The notes under the pieces are model-generated. The model saw only the letters and a list, made by a program, of their open reading frames with translations. It searched no databases and had not been told where the DNA came from. Shown one piece after another: positions 21,119 to 32,365 of a DNA stretch of 64,000 nucleotides. The translations under genes and the position numbers were made by a program. The stretch covers positions 1 through 64,000 of the forward strand of contig JABSSW010000049.1 of NCBI GenBank assembly GCA_018902385.1. Reading direction: 5' to 3'. Every line of letters starts with the position of its first letter. Positions within the stretch are counted from its first letter, which is position 1. Origin of the DNA: Physcia stellaris. Its lineage: Eukaryota > Ascomycota > Lecanoromycetes > Caliciales > Physciaceae.

Positions 21119-22897
21119 GCTGTCACAACGAGGCGGTGTCAATGCACGGCTGTTTGGTTCTGAGGCTCTGTATACCGTTGGTGGGATCGGAGGGCGAGGA
21201 GAATGTAAAGCATGGTGGGATACGGAGGGCAGGGAGAGGGAGGTAGATGACCGAGCTTGTACACAAAAGAGACGAACTGTATAGAACCGTCAATGCGATC
21301 TGCACTGCACATTCCACCCTGGGGAGGATATGGATTGTCATAACTTTCTTTGTAAATAGAAGACTTTCATGGAATTGTCATATGGCATAAAGGGTTCAAA
21401 CATTAATCGATTGATATCCCAGATGCCCTTTTCTTGTTCTTCCAATTCCTTTTTGACTCCCTCCTCGTCATTCCCTCTCTCCTCTACTTCTCTTCTTCTC
21501 TTCTCGCTAAAATGGACGCTCTTCTATGGATGCTCTATCTCTTACCATCTTACTGTAAAGTCTACAACGATCAACTCATCCGAATGATTTCCCAAGGCAA
21601 CGCACCATCTATCCTCATCAAATAACAGAGCAAACCCACACCACTATCAAAACCAAAAGCTCACGACGACTGGATAAAGAAATAAGACTGTGAAACGTAT
21701 CGTGGGTCATTTATGCGTTGATATGTGTTCTTGTTGTTGGTTCTAGAACTAGGTAATTACATGCCTTGGTGGCTTGGTGGGTATTAGAATAGGCATCATC
21801 GCTCCTCCATTTATCCATCCAAGGTGACCTCCTTACACTCGTGATCACCTGCTAACTCGCCCAGACCCTCATTTGGCCACCTTTCTTGGTCATCATCCTT
21901 GAAACCTCGTCGAAAAAGTAGTAATTAAATACTTGCCCACAATAAAAACATCCACCATGAAAAATCTGAAACGGAACTATGGATATAATTAAAGGCTCAG
22001 CAACTAAATAAAAGAACAAATCATGTTTGAAAACTGTTAGTGCGTAATAATTATAAAAGGGGACTCGGAGCGCGGTGATTTATAGAGGATTGTGAAGTTG
22101 AGTGGGTTGACGAAATAAAGCGGAGGTCATGAGATTTGGTAGTGGTGTTAGCATTGTTAAAAGATTAGGGAGTTTTTGGTCGAAGATTGTGATTTGCGAG
22201 GAAGCTTTTGTTTCGATTTTTGATTCCGAACCCTCTAAAATCCCCTCAAGACGCTCCATCCCGTCCCTCAGCGGCCGCGAAGTCAGCATCATTCCGTGTC
22301 CCGACTGCTTCTTCGAGACGTGAATGTATCCTCGAGTCGAACTATGATTTGTTGGCTCGTTGGGATGGAGTCTGAGGTGAGGTGGAAGGCGACCACCGCT
22401 TCAAGATGGCCTCTTAACAACTAGCAGTCTGGGAACCGAGGTCGGGGTTGTATACTCTTTTGGATCGCGGGTTGGGGATGCGGTGATGGGTTGTGAGGGC
22501 TTTTTTTGGGGTCTTGGGGCTAGAGAGAGAGGGGGGCGGCGATGGGATGGGGTGTTCTATGTGCGCTTTACCCCATGCTTTGATATGGTGCTAATCTTGC
22601 CTCTCATGCATCATCACTTACAACAAGACATGTATCCATCCTTGGCATCAATTGCTTGAAGATAAGCTTTCGTTCCAAGTCGGGTAATCGCAGGTCTGTC
22701 GGGGGATAAGAAAATTAGCACCATTTATTACCAGATCATAAGATAGTGAGGTAGCTTTGCTTTGACTCTGGCGTTGGCGATTGGATTGGATATATAAAGG
22801 GATGTATTACTCATATTTTGTGCTTTCCTCACCTCCTTCTACCCCATCTTCCCTCCTCACATATTCCCTCATCAGCCCCTGAAACCCGCAGGTCCCC
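21119..22897. other. Intergenic, 1.8 kb
   Basis: No supported gene. CT-rich runs near 21,420-21,490 and a TATATAAAGG at 22,789-22,798 look promoter-like, but no plus-strand gene follows. The minus-strand amidase ends at 22,898. Confidence 0.5.
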
Positions 22898-25800
22898 TCA
22901 CGCCCCACCCCTCCTCATCAAAATCTCGCCCCCAAAAATCGTCTGTCCCGTCTTCGGCACGCTCACAATGCCCGCGTCGACGAGGGCAAGGATTAGGTTG
23001 TGGATTTGGAGATCGCAGTTTTTGGGCGCTGGGTGGGGAGGATGGGGGTTAGTAAGGGAAGGAGAATGAAGGGAGGGGGAAGGAGGTGGGGACATGGAGG
23101 GGAGGGGGTAGGGATGGGGATGAGGGGGAAGAGGAGGTGGTAACGTACCCATGATATCGACGCTCACAGGTAGGGATTCGGTGTGCAGCGTTATGGTGGA
23201 GTTGTAGGATGCTTGGCCGACTGGATTGTGGGTATGTTAGCGTCATTGCAGGGTTAGGGGATATGAAAATATGTGCAAATAGGGCGTGAGGGGAGGGTTA
23301 GTTGCACAGTTGACTTGAGTGTTCGATCAGAGATCTTGATTGTGGATCTTGAAGAGATCTGGGGGTTTTGGGAGGCTTTGAAAGATGCATTGGTATGGCT
23401 GGTGGTGATAAATGTGACTCTGTTTTCGAAATAGCCTTGGAGAGAACCTTCATTGAGGTTTCTGTGAGAGTTTTGACCGGTGTAGCGTGGCTGTGTTGCC
23501 GAGCAGAAGACGCGATGTGGTGGATGGAGGTGTGACTCTGTTTTCGATATGGCGATGAAACGGAGTTTGGATTTCGATTTCCAAGAGACAGGCCTAGAAA
23601 ACGGCATCCGTCGTTATCAAAGAAACCCATCTAGGGTTTCTGATGCGACATTCCCCCTCCGCTCATCGAAAGCGTGCGGAAGAGCTCGGTAATCTAAGAC
23701 TGAAAGTGCTGTATCAAGTGGGACTCTGTTTTCGATGTCTCATGAAAACAACCTCGATAGAGATTGCTTTTCCAACACCCGTCGTCAGTAAACGACAAAG
23801 TCCGGTGATTTCAATCGTCATATCTTGATTATGTGTGGCTCTTCTTTCGATAATCAGGCTAGCAATCCCGAAACAGGTTTCCATTGAGATCCGTCGAGGA
23901 CAGAAGATCCGAATTGGATGAACCGGTGGCAAAACCCATGACTAGCAGCATCCACCGGAAGCAGAGACCGAGCTGACAATTATGGTAGGGACTATTCTCG
24001 ATGACAGAATGATGAAAACATCATTCGAGTTGAAAGCCGATATTAATTGAATTTCATCACCTCTTCGGGCGCTCTCCCGTAGGTAGAAACCAGAAGAAAT
24101 CTTACTCATGGGTTTGAGGAATCTATTGTCAATTCTGCGCAAGTTTTTGACAGACACGCATACTCAGGGTCGTCAATGGGATGATGGCAGCCCTTCGCTG
24201 GAAATTGAGAGGGAAACCCGGTTCGGGGTTCTGCAAGTCTTCCCTTCCATCCATCTCCTATAACTCAGTGACAGCCATTGAGGTAATGACAGCCATGGAG
24301 TGACATGCGTGGCAGCTTATCTAGTTTGAATGAAAAGCGACCTCCACTGGGGTTTCTAGAAAGCTTTTTTCGAAAATCGATAGCACGTGTATGATCTCGA
24401 CAGAATGCTCGGCTGACATGCCCTGCAATGAATCGGGCCGACATTCGACAGGACTGACGCAGATTCCTCAATAAAGGTTTGCGTCACATTCTCTCTGAAA
24501 TTGGCTGTCATCAAGGACGGGACAGCCAGAATACGATTTGATCATCTTGAGTCAACAAAATAGTTCTTCTGTAATGGCAATCAAATCGCGCCGTCCCGAT
24601 TTTAAGTGTCCTCATGAAAGAGAGATAACGCGTGTTATCTGCCAGCTGGCTTTTCATGATGTCCTGTCCTGGATCCAGACTGCTTTCGACGAAACATAAT
24701 TCCAAAGTCTCAATCGAGCTTTTCACATCTCTATCATCGAATTAGGTATAATACGGGCTGCCATGTGCTGTCTGTATATTTTCCTGGATATCCTGTTCTG
24801 TAATCCAGCTAATTTCGACGAATGTTGAGGACTAGCTTGGTTGAGGGACTGTTTCCTTGCTCAACGAAGATAGACAGCAGATATTGTCATGACGTTCGTC
24901 ATAGCTTGAGGTATGTTGTCCTGTCGTAACACTCTCTCTGCTTTCGACAGATTTTGAGAAGGAATCCTCGACGAAGACCTCTAGGTTTATTTGATCCAAC
25001 GTGGGTAACATATATTGCCAGAGTGCTGACCAGTTCTCTTGTGATCAATGCTCTTTCCCTGACATCTTGTCTGCTATTAATGAAAGTTGGTGCGAAACCC
25101 TCAATGGGGGCTTCTCGATTCTGTTCCAGCAAAGACGACAACACGGTTGTCAATCGCCATGGAGTCCAGTCCTGTCATGAGTCATGGCACTCTATCTACT
25201 ACCGATAAATGTTGAGGGCGAGACCTAAATCGGAGCCTCTGACCCATTGAACGTCGGTACCATGTTTTATGGCCGGAAAAGTAATCAAAAGTTTCGGGGA
25301 TGTTGACCAGAAACCCTCAAGCGAGGTTCCTCAATGGATTTATGGGAGTCAGATAACACAGCGGGGCGCCATTCACGACTTTGAGCGAAGGGGCGGGTGT
25401 TTTATGAGCGATTCACGAACAGTAGAAGAAACTAGATACTTACTAGGGATGACGATATCGGGAACTTCCGTGAACGGCGAGATGCGGCCTGTGCTGAAGC
25501 CGAAGGGAACTCGTGGAGGACTATCACGATTATCAGCATGCTGTATCCATCATCACCCCCTCCTTCTGCTTCTTGGCATCTAGATATAGAGATGAAACTT
25601 ACGGATTATACTGGTTCCTATACTGTATTTGATCGCCCACAGTATAAAGCACGAAACTATCGGAACAGGTATCCTCATTGAAAGGCAGGACTTCGCTATT
25701 CCACCAGTCCCTGAAGATGGTTCGATTCATTTCGGCTTGTTCCAGAGCGGAAGCAGGGTAAGTGTCACCAAATGTCCAACGGACCTACATCCGGAGTCAA

Positions 25801-27754
25801 TTCTCACTATCTGATAAGACAGATGGCCTTGATCCTGCATAGAGTAAGAGCCTTGATGAGAGAACAGTTACGTACCAAAGGTGATGGATCAACGAACGGT
25901 CTCCGTCCATCATGGGCCGCCGCGTAATCCGCAAAGAAAGGATCCCTGACCAACTTCGTCTGCTGCTTCGATATTATGACTGGATATGTAATATTCAACA
26001 ACTCTCTCAGACTTGCACCTCCAACTTCAACAGGCTTGGTGTCGTTCCACAACGCGTCGTAATCCAGCTTTGTGGTAGTCGCACCCAAGAAATGTTCCAA
26101 TTTAGTAAGGAAGTCAAGTACCACAGCATCTGAGCCCCCCGCCGAAGCGTTCGCAGGGAAACCAATGGTCTGAATCTTCTTCGGATAGGTAGTATATGAT
26201 GTAAGCGTTGGGTATAGCACCTTTGCAGCCGCTGTCCAGATCACCGGATTCCTCGCTTCGAAGCCAGCGGTGTCAAGTTGTGGTGCAAGTGGCATGACGC
26301 CAGTCAACGGGACTAGACCATGGGTGGGTCGATTACCAAACAGACCCTGGACTTCTGCAGGTCCGCGAATACTTCCTCCAGTATCTGAGCCCAGCGCAAG
26401 ATCAAGCCACGGATAGCTGCCCTCGCCCGCACCAGGGCCAGATGATGAAGACGACGGATCCTGATATCCGTCACCACGTGGGTTGAAGGGCGAATGATAG
26501 TCGACCCAGTCCGCAGTAGCAAGCTCACCATTGGCGAACTGACTGGTTTTCATCTTTCCAACGATGATGGCACCGGCGTCAATAAGGCGTTGGACCGCCA
26601 CTGCAGAGGAGGAAGCAGGCGGATACAGGCTATAGTAAGCACGATTGCCATCGCTGGTACGGACACCTGCGACGTCGTAGATGTCTTTGATGCCAATGCG
26701 AACACCTGCCAAAGGCTTCGATGCGGATTTCGTGTAATAGAGGCGGGAAGGAACTGCAATGGCTGGCGACTGGATGCCGGCTACTGCTGCAGGGAGCGGG
26801 GCGAAGGCACCGTCAGCAGCTGGAATGAGAGGCTGAGTGAAAGCGCCGGCGAAGTCGGTGTAGAGACGCCACGGCTGGTATAGAGCACCTGTTGAGGACA
26901 GGAGGTAAGGGCCTGGCGGGATCGTAGTTGACGACGTTACTGGGATAACTACGGTAGTGTTCAAGCCTCCCAGCTTGATAGTGGAGCTGTAGTTTGAGAA
27001 CGAATTGTTCGAGGAAATGAGGACAGCTAAATAAGGCAAACCGGGTCAGTCAATGGTAAGATCTCATTCTCCATCGGTCAATTTTGGATTCGCCGAAGGT
27101 TTTCAGAAATGGGGAAGAACTCAAGAACGCAGGTAGCGATGAGCCGCGTCGAATTAAGTCTGGTGTGAGCACTAGCCATAGAGCTTTGACTGAGAGTCTC
27201 TAATAATGTGATATCGAGTCATTCCATATAAGGAATCTGCGGGTCCACGAAGCGACGCAGCTGATTCAGAAGGATCAAGAGAAAAGACAGAGGAGCAGTG
27301 CTGTATGGATAGTTCGATAGGATAAAAACTACCTGCGAACAAGCCGAGACTTGCACACAGCGGACTTTGAATTCAATTCCAACCTCTACAAACCAGTAAC
27401 TTGCACAGCAAAGCAAAGTGAATATGGAAAAATCTAATGCTGTCGAATCTCACCTTCTAGAAAGCCGGTGCTCCATACATCATCCACTTCCCCATAGCCC
27501 TGAATAGTCAACTGCAGGTTCGTCGGGTTCTCCGCCACCGTCACTGGCACAAGTTCTCCCAGGCTATGCAAACGCCTTGATTTCCTGGTCGTGACGATAG
27601 TCAAAGGAGTCGCCGGTACATAGTACGGTATCCCACTGACAGTGACTGTCTGACCAGTCGATACAAGCTGAGAGGTACCAAGTCTGACGAGGAAAAGGAA
27701 ATTGAGGATGGCTGAAATGAGGCAAGCAGATTCAATACGAAACACGACACTCAT
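22898..27754 (-). CDS. Secreted amidase-signature enzyme, 637 residues, six exons
   Basis: Exons in transcription order: 27,754-27,454; 27,026-25,876; 25,784-25,603; 25,520-25,444; 23,220-23,149; 23,028-22,898. All junctions are GT-AG and phases agree. The N-terminus has a hydrophobic signal-like segment (residues 8-26). Residues about 205-330 carry the amidase signature triad: Lys in [10 protein letters not shown] (about 214), Ser in [10 protein letters not shown] (about 296) and the nucleophile Ser in [10 protein letters not shown] (about 319). Amidases hydrolyse amide bonds; the substrate cannot be told. Later exons supply [19 protein letters not shown] and [20 protein letters not shown], typical of the C-terminal half. 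Intron 1 (427 nt) and intron 4 (2,223 nt, 25,443-23,221) are far longer than any other intron here; intron 4 is packed with degenerate repeats. The last two exons were assigned by homology logic and frame, so a transcript check would be decisive. Confidence 0.82.
23400..25340. repeat. Degenerate tandem repeat, unit about 125-130 bp, inside amidase intron 4
   Basis: A recurring motif, roughly TTTCGAnnAnnTTGAGnnGAAA, then CCCTCnAnnnGGGTTTCT, can be followed through the intron. Readable copies lie near 23,437, 23,618, 23,740, 23,860, 24,005, 24,204, 24,327, 24,457, 24,690, 24,822, 24,952, 25,082, 25,208 and 25,298. Spacing from 24,822 to 25,208 is 126-130 bases. A second anchor, GACTCTGTTTTCGA, is exact at 23,416, 23,534 and 23,722. 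The CCCTCnA...GGGTTTC core is partly self-complementary. Copies are well diverged, so the array is old. It fills most of the 2.2-kb intron and was not found elsewhere in the window. Confidence 0.65.
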
Positions 27755-28384
27755 CGTGACGAGAAGAGAAACGATCGCAGCTGACAGCTTGATATCAATT
27801 GAAAGAAGATAGTACGCAGAACAGCCAGAAAGATACCTACCTAGTCCTCTTATATCTGAGGTGAGGTGACCGCCAAGGCATGCTGACATGTCAGCGAGAT
27901 AGGCTATATCGTACCTGATCGTTTAGGTACGATATGACTGCTATCAATTTGTCTAATTCAGAAGCCACTGTTTAAAAGCTTGGCCTTCTTCCCACTGGCG
28001 GGTTTTCGTGGGTAAGAAAGGTCGTTATCTGTTAGCCACCTGCCTAAAGGGTCAACTTCAAGGGAAAGCTGTAGAACGATAGCTACCCGTCACCTTGTCG
28101 AGTCAATCTACAGATAATCCGGCCAAGGCGATGACCAAGGTTATTATAAAGTTTGTGTGCCTGGCCTAGCGAGCCTAGGTCCTGTCAGATTGATGCAGGT
28201 GAAATCCTTTTTCAGAGTCTAGCCACCTTTCCCTGATCACCCTTGGCACTGAAGCGAAGGATAGAGTGTCGCTTCGTATTATGGGGTGGTTTATGTTCTG
28301 ATAAAGGGGAGATCAGGATGCGGTCAACCCCCACGAAGTCTGTCAGCCGGCTCTGGCCGTGATTCTGGCTAGTGGCGAGCTCTC
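27755..28384. other. Intergenic upstream of amidase
   Basis: The amidase promoter should lie here. No TATA motif or other gene is convincing. A palindrome GTACGATA...TATCGTAC occurs at about 27,908-27,936, with arms TATCGTACCTGATCG and CGTTTAGGTACGATA close together. Confidence 0.4.
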
Positions 28385-28500
28385 CCAGTGACTATCATAT
28401 GGTCTTCGTCTACCATGCTGCACACAAATGCATACTAGTAGGAGAGTCTTCTCGTGCCGAAGAACTGGTAGCACCCAGCTGTCGTCGGTCGCTGAGATCT
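28385..28500 (-). pseudogene. Fragment resembling the 3' end of HAUS6
   Basis: About 100 bases align by eye with the end of the HAUS6 gene at about 34,205-34,310 in the same orientation. Shared stretches include CTGCACACA, ACTA(C)TAGGAGA(A/G)TCTTCT and GTGCCG(G/A)AGAA(T/C)TGGTAG. Translated, it reads SSSAREDSPTSM against NSPAPEDSPSSM in HAUS6. It then meets a stop. No further HAUS6 sequence is recognisable on either side. Confidence 0.6.
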
Positions 28501-28730
28501 CCGCCCGGTACCTGAACCATTCAGAATCCGTACTATCCTTGCATTCATCCCTGGGGTGGACAGTCGTGGGTCTGGGAGCCCGTCCGATCTTGTGTACCTC
28601 ACTTCGTGGTCTCCAAAGTTGCCATTAGGAAGTTTCAGGTTGGCGTCGAGGAGCGTAGGGTCAAGCGGCGAATCGCGGCGGAAGATTTTCTGAATCCTGT
28701 CGGAGCATTGAGGCTCTAATGCGTGGCCTA

Positions 28731-29059
28731 ATTTCTCGATTTCAAAACGCTTGCGACTCCTTGGCAATTTTTTTTTACCACATTACCCCGCTTCTCACCA
28801 AAATTATTTCACAAACCTAACCCTGATTGTACAATTCGCCGAGTTCAACGAGTCAAATTTTATCATTTCGATCAAAAATTGATTTTGAAATACAAATTTT
28901 ATTTCATTGTGATCGTATACATTCACAAAACAATTGTTGTTAATTTTGAACGATTTGAACACGTTGTTGTTGAATGTAATTAAGTTGAAAATTGAACGTT
29001 GAAAGAAATGTGGTAAAAAAAATTGCCAAGGAGTCGCAAGCGTTTTGAAATCGAGAAAT
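28731..29059. repeat. Fold-back element with 54-bp perfect arms
   Basis: Left arm 28,731-28,784 and right arm 29,007-29,059 are exact inverted copies except for the length of one poly-T/A run (nine T against eight A). The arms begin ATTTCTCGATTTCAAAACGC and end next to ACCACATT. The 222-bp interior is AT-rich and shows the same C-before-purine bias as the big mutated block. No target duplication was identified. The near-identity of the arms contrasts with the mutated interior, which suggests recent gene conversion or protection of the arms. Confidence 0.85.
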
Positions 29060-29655
29060 CGGGTATTTTAGGCGAGATGTGGCCCGTGCACCCACTCCTA
29101 TTTTCACCTTCTGTACAATAGAGAGTCAAGTCGTTTTGCTACTTCAACAGATCCTTCTCGTACAATTACCATACAGTTCAATTCACCATTGCTCTCTTAT
29201 ATGGGAAGGTAGGTATTGGGGCGCGTCGCCGTTCACCGCAGCGGATTCTCGTCCATTGTACAGATGTAGGAGGTGAGCCCAACCACCAATACTGAAATCG
29301 TGCGGAAGTCAGGACAGTATTTGGAGGTCCTGGGGTACAAATCACAAGAATGTTCCAGGAGAGTCTCCTGCTGAAGACTTCATCGGAAATTAGCGTATCA
29401 CCACTCAACTCCCACTTCGACAATCCGATTAACTCATGCGATATCACAAAAACATATTAAATTTCGAATGGTAAATATATCAACTAATTCTAGGATATAA
29501 GTCTTGATATATGATCGGTCGACGAATGACAGTGTCGCGATTCTCAATACTTGGTCTGTTACTTTATGATGCTGCACGATTTCCGCCCGATACCTTTTAA
29601 AAATGCAGTTGGTAGCCATGCAAACCTCTCAACACAAATCACTTATTCCTATGAA
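29060..29655. other. Intergenic
   Basis: 3' flank of the AMP-binding enzyme gene. No supported gene or repeat. Confidence 0.5.
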
Positions 29656-31410
29656 TCACTGACTTTTTGCATCGCATGTTCCCATCTTCCCTTCGTCCCA
29701 CATTCTCTGCGCTCTATGCTTGAGTGGCATTCTAGCAACCTTTCCATTCCCCCCATACGGTAGCTCAGCTTTTCTCAGCCACACGAGGCCCCCGGTAATC
29801 TGGTGACGAACATCCATCTCCTTCTTCATAACAGCATGCACATCATCTGCCTGCGGCTGCTCTATCTCTTCCTTTGCTCTTACAATAAAGGCTGTAGGCA
29901 TCTCCACCCCGTCTTCTTTCGTCACCCCAACCACCACAGCAATGCCGACATTGGGAATCCTCAATAAAGTCTCCTCAATCGCTTGGGGAATGACATTGCG
30001 CCCACCTACTTTTATCAGCTCCTTCGTGCGTCCCGTGACATGCCACTCATCGCTCGATCTATCCACAAAGCCCAGGTCTCCAGTATCGAAATAGCCCTCT
30101 GCATCAATCGACAACGCCGTCAATTCAGGGTCTCTCCAATATCCTTTCATCCGCGTTGGTGTTCGGAACAACAACCTTCCCTCTTGGCCATCCTTCACCG
30201 TATTCCCCGCATCGTCGACCACCTTTCCATCAATGCCCACCGGCAGCTTCCCAACGCACGAGCTGGCTACTGATCCAGTACCCGAGCATTTGCTCATGAA
30301 GGTCAACAGCTCTGTACTTCCATAGACAATGTCCAAGATATCGCGACCATTGCAGAGGTCCCTGACCGCCAACTGGGTCTTCGACGGGATAGTCTGCGCA
30401 CCGGTTGTAATGGATCGTACGTCGGATAGATCGGGCTTAACACTGTCTTCCCCACGAAGGACAAGGGCATCGAGGGTCCTCTTGGACATGAGGATTGCCT
30501 GTGGGCGATGTTGCGATACTTGAGACAGATACGTGACGATAGAGAAGGGCCCCGGGTTATCATATACGACGTGACACATCCGGGTGATGATTGACTGCAA
30601 GAAAAGGAATTTCGAGCCTACTCCTTCCCAAGTGAGGTCGCACAGGCAGCAACTCGGAGTGGAAGAGGCTGCGTTAGTTGGGACCATCTCGAGCCAGTTA
30701 GTGATGGAGCTGTGCGTGTGCTCGACTCCTTTTGGGGTGCTTGTGGTACTGTAGATCGTTGCGGGGTCAGTATCCCATCTGGGAGTCTCTTGGGGAAGGG
30801 CAGTTATTGCATACCCGGATGTATATTCGACGAAAATTGTGGATTCCATTTGCTCTCTGGTATTTAGACGGGGCCACGCATAGCTTGGGCCACCTGTCAA
30901 ATCGAGAAGGCTGTTCCAGCTGCGGCTACCCTCGCTCGGAGGAGTCTGAGATCGACCCGCTTCGATTTCATAGATACTGTCGAAGTTTGAATAAACGATA
31001 CGCACCGCTTCCGCTGCCGTGTCTTTGTAAGCTGCTTCGGTGATGATGATTGTTGGCTCGGCATTCTTGATGAAATGCGCTTGCTGGGCTGCGGTGTAGT
31101 CTACGCCTCGCGCTACAAAGATGCCTCCTGCAGCCCAGGTTGCTAGCATAAGTAATGCATACTCCACGCAATCCGACGACATGAGCATCAGTCGGGCTCC
31201 ATCTTGGATGCCCGCTTTACGGAGGCCTGACCCTAGCGCCTTTACTTGGCTCTTTAATTCAGCAAATGTATAGTTTCCCGATTCCGGCTGAGATGAAGAG
31301 CGGAGGGCCGAAAGACTGGGTGTGAACCACGAAGGATTGACACGCTTGTCAGTGTCGAAGGAGCTGCTTCTGGGGTCTCCCAAAAGATATGTGAGCACAT
31401 TATCGGACAT
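29656..31410 (-). CDS. AMP-dependent acyl-CoA synthetase/ligase-like enzyme, 562 residues
   Basis: Two exons: 31,410-30,815 and 30,748-29,656, with a 66-nt intron between (GTATGC...CTACAG). Splicing creates the adenylate-forming P-loop YTSGTTSTPKGVEHTH at residues about 196-211, the hallmark of the ANL superfamily. Other family motifs are YGSTELLTF in the place of YGxTE, GYFDTGDLGFVD, VTGRTKELIKVGGRNV and the C-terminal Lys in GGNGKVARMPLK. These enzymes activate a carboxylic acid with ATP and transfer it to CoA; the substrate is not evident. The C-terminus DAKSQ is not a peroxisomal SKL signal. The intron is a multiple of three with no stop, so unspliced RNA would encode 22 extra residues inside the P-loop. 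Length is normal for the family. Confidence 0.9.
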   Translation of the reverse strand: MSDNVLTYLLGDPRSSSFDTDKRVNPSWFTPSLSALRSSSQPESGNYTFAELKSQVKALGSGLRKAGIQDGARLMLMSSDCVEYALLMLATWAAGGIFVARGVDYTAAQQAHFIKNAEPTIIITEAAYKDTAAEAVRIVYSNFDSIYEIEAGRSQTPPSEGSRSWNSLLDLTGGPSYAWPRLNTREQMESTIFVEYTSGYAITALPQETPRWDTDPATIYSTTSTPKGVEHTHSSITNWLEMVPTNAASSTPSCCLCDLTWEGVGSKFLFLQSIITRMCHVVYDNPGPFSIVTYLSQVSQHRPQAILMSKRTLDALVLRGEDSVKPDLSDVRSITTGAQTIPSKTQLAVRDLCNGRDILDIVYGSTELLTFMSKCSGTGSVASSCVGKLPVGIDGKVVDDAGNTVKDGQEGRLLFRTPTRMKGYWRDPELTALSIDAEGYFDTGDLGFVDRSSDEWHVTGRTKELIKVGGRNVIPQAIEETLLRIPNVGIAVVVGVTKEDGVEMPTAFIVRAKEEIEQPQADDVHAVMKKEMDVRHQITGGLVWLRKAELPYGGNGKVARMPLKHRAQRMWDEGKMGTCDAKSQ

Positions 31411-32131
31411 GATTGGCGATTGATGCTTTTGCGCCTGCCAAAAAACAGGTAAATATAGGATAACGCTATATCATCAAAATCGAGAGTTTGCCTCGGTCCC
31501 TCGCTGTATCCACCTAATAGAGTCTTCTTCGAGTATGTGGTTACTCAAAGGAATAAGCTGAGCAGTAAACCAAGATTGATAATGCAACCCGAACTGACAG
31601 TGTACCGCGATGAAAAACCATTGAAAGGGGAAAAACGGCACAGGAGAGATGACCGAAGAGAGTGAAAGGAGAAAACTCGGTCGATTCATATTTGAAGTTG
31701 GTGTGCTGTTGCTGAATCTCGTCTATGCAGATCACCATCATCGAAAACTCTAGCTTTCTGCAAAATCGTAAGCCTTAAGAGTTCTAATTGGATCATGAAA
31801 AATAACTGTGCGAGGTATTCCCCAGCTGGCTGACATCATCAAGAAGACTTGTACGAAATGCCTCGATGTGGTTAGCGCAGATTCAATTGTTACAGGTACA
31901 TTAAGGTACATACGGGGATCTTGATGCCTTCGCGGAACCGCAATCCCATGGTTTAGCAAAGTGTAAACGGTGTTTCTGTGGTTTAATATCTTTTGAACGG
32001 TTTAAATCCGGTTTACTCCGGAACTTGCCGTCAAAAGCTCCACGCAAGGCCCTACTATGTAGAGAGGATATCCAGGAACATGCGAAGCGCACCAATAAAA
32101 GTGTGTTTATGACACGGCAGTAACTCGGTCT
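31411..32131. other. Intergenic upstream of the AMP-binding enzyme
   Basis: No gene supported. Expected to hold the promoter of the synthetase-like gene. Confidence 0.4.
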
Positions 32132-32139
32132 ATGAATAG

Positions 32140-32267
32140 TTGTCTCGGGCCGTGTAGCCGAAGCGTCGTAGGGCTCGGGCTTCTCTTCTACACGGCTTTT
32201 AGGTTGTCTCGGGCCGTGTAGCCGAAGCGTCGTAGGGCTCGAGCTTCTCTTCTACACGTCTGGATCA
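32140..32267. repeat. Two tandem 64-bp units at left end of hAT-like element
   Basis: Units start at 32,140 and 32,204 and differ at few positions (GGGCTCGGG against GGGCTCGAG; CACGGC against CACGTC). Each can fold: GCCGTGTAG pairs with CTACACGGC in the first unit, with GAAG and CTTC pairing inside. This resembles the subterminal repeats to which hAT transposases bind. Confidence 0.85.
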
Positions 32268-32365
32268 AAAATCGAGTAAATGATCGTATTTGCCTTCGCG
32301 ACATCATCCAAATTCAGTACTTTACGAAGCTCATTATTTCATACGTCACGCTCGATACAAATAAT

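Noticed and set aside
20656-21142. Long minus-strand frames opposite the secreted Ser/Thr-rich protein
   Set aside because: Shadows produced by the C-rich third positions of the plus-strand gene; no signal peptide or domain.
23254-23630. Minus-strand frames with repeated AISKTESHL peptide
   Set aside because: The peptide repeats because the intron DNA is a tandem repeat; it lies between two amidase exons and is best explained as intron.
23400-25340. CRISPR-like regular repeats
   Set aside because: Repeats are about 125-130 bp, degenerate and without unique spacers, in a eukaryotic intron.
28435-28767. 110-codon minus-strand frame next to the HAUS6-like fragment
   Set aside because: It begins inside the arm of the fold-back element and runs through unrelated DNA; the HAUS6-like match is in another frame.
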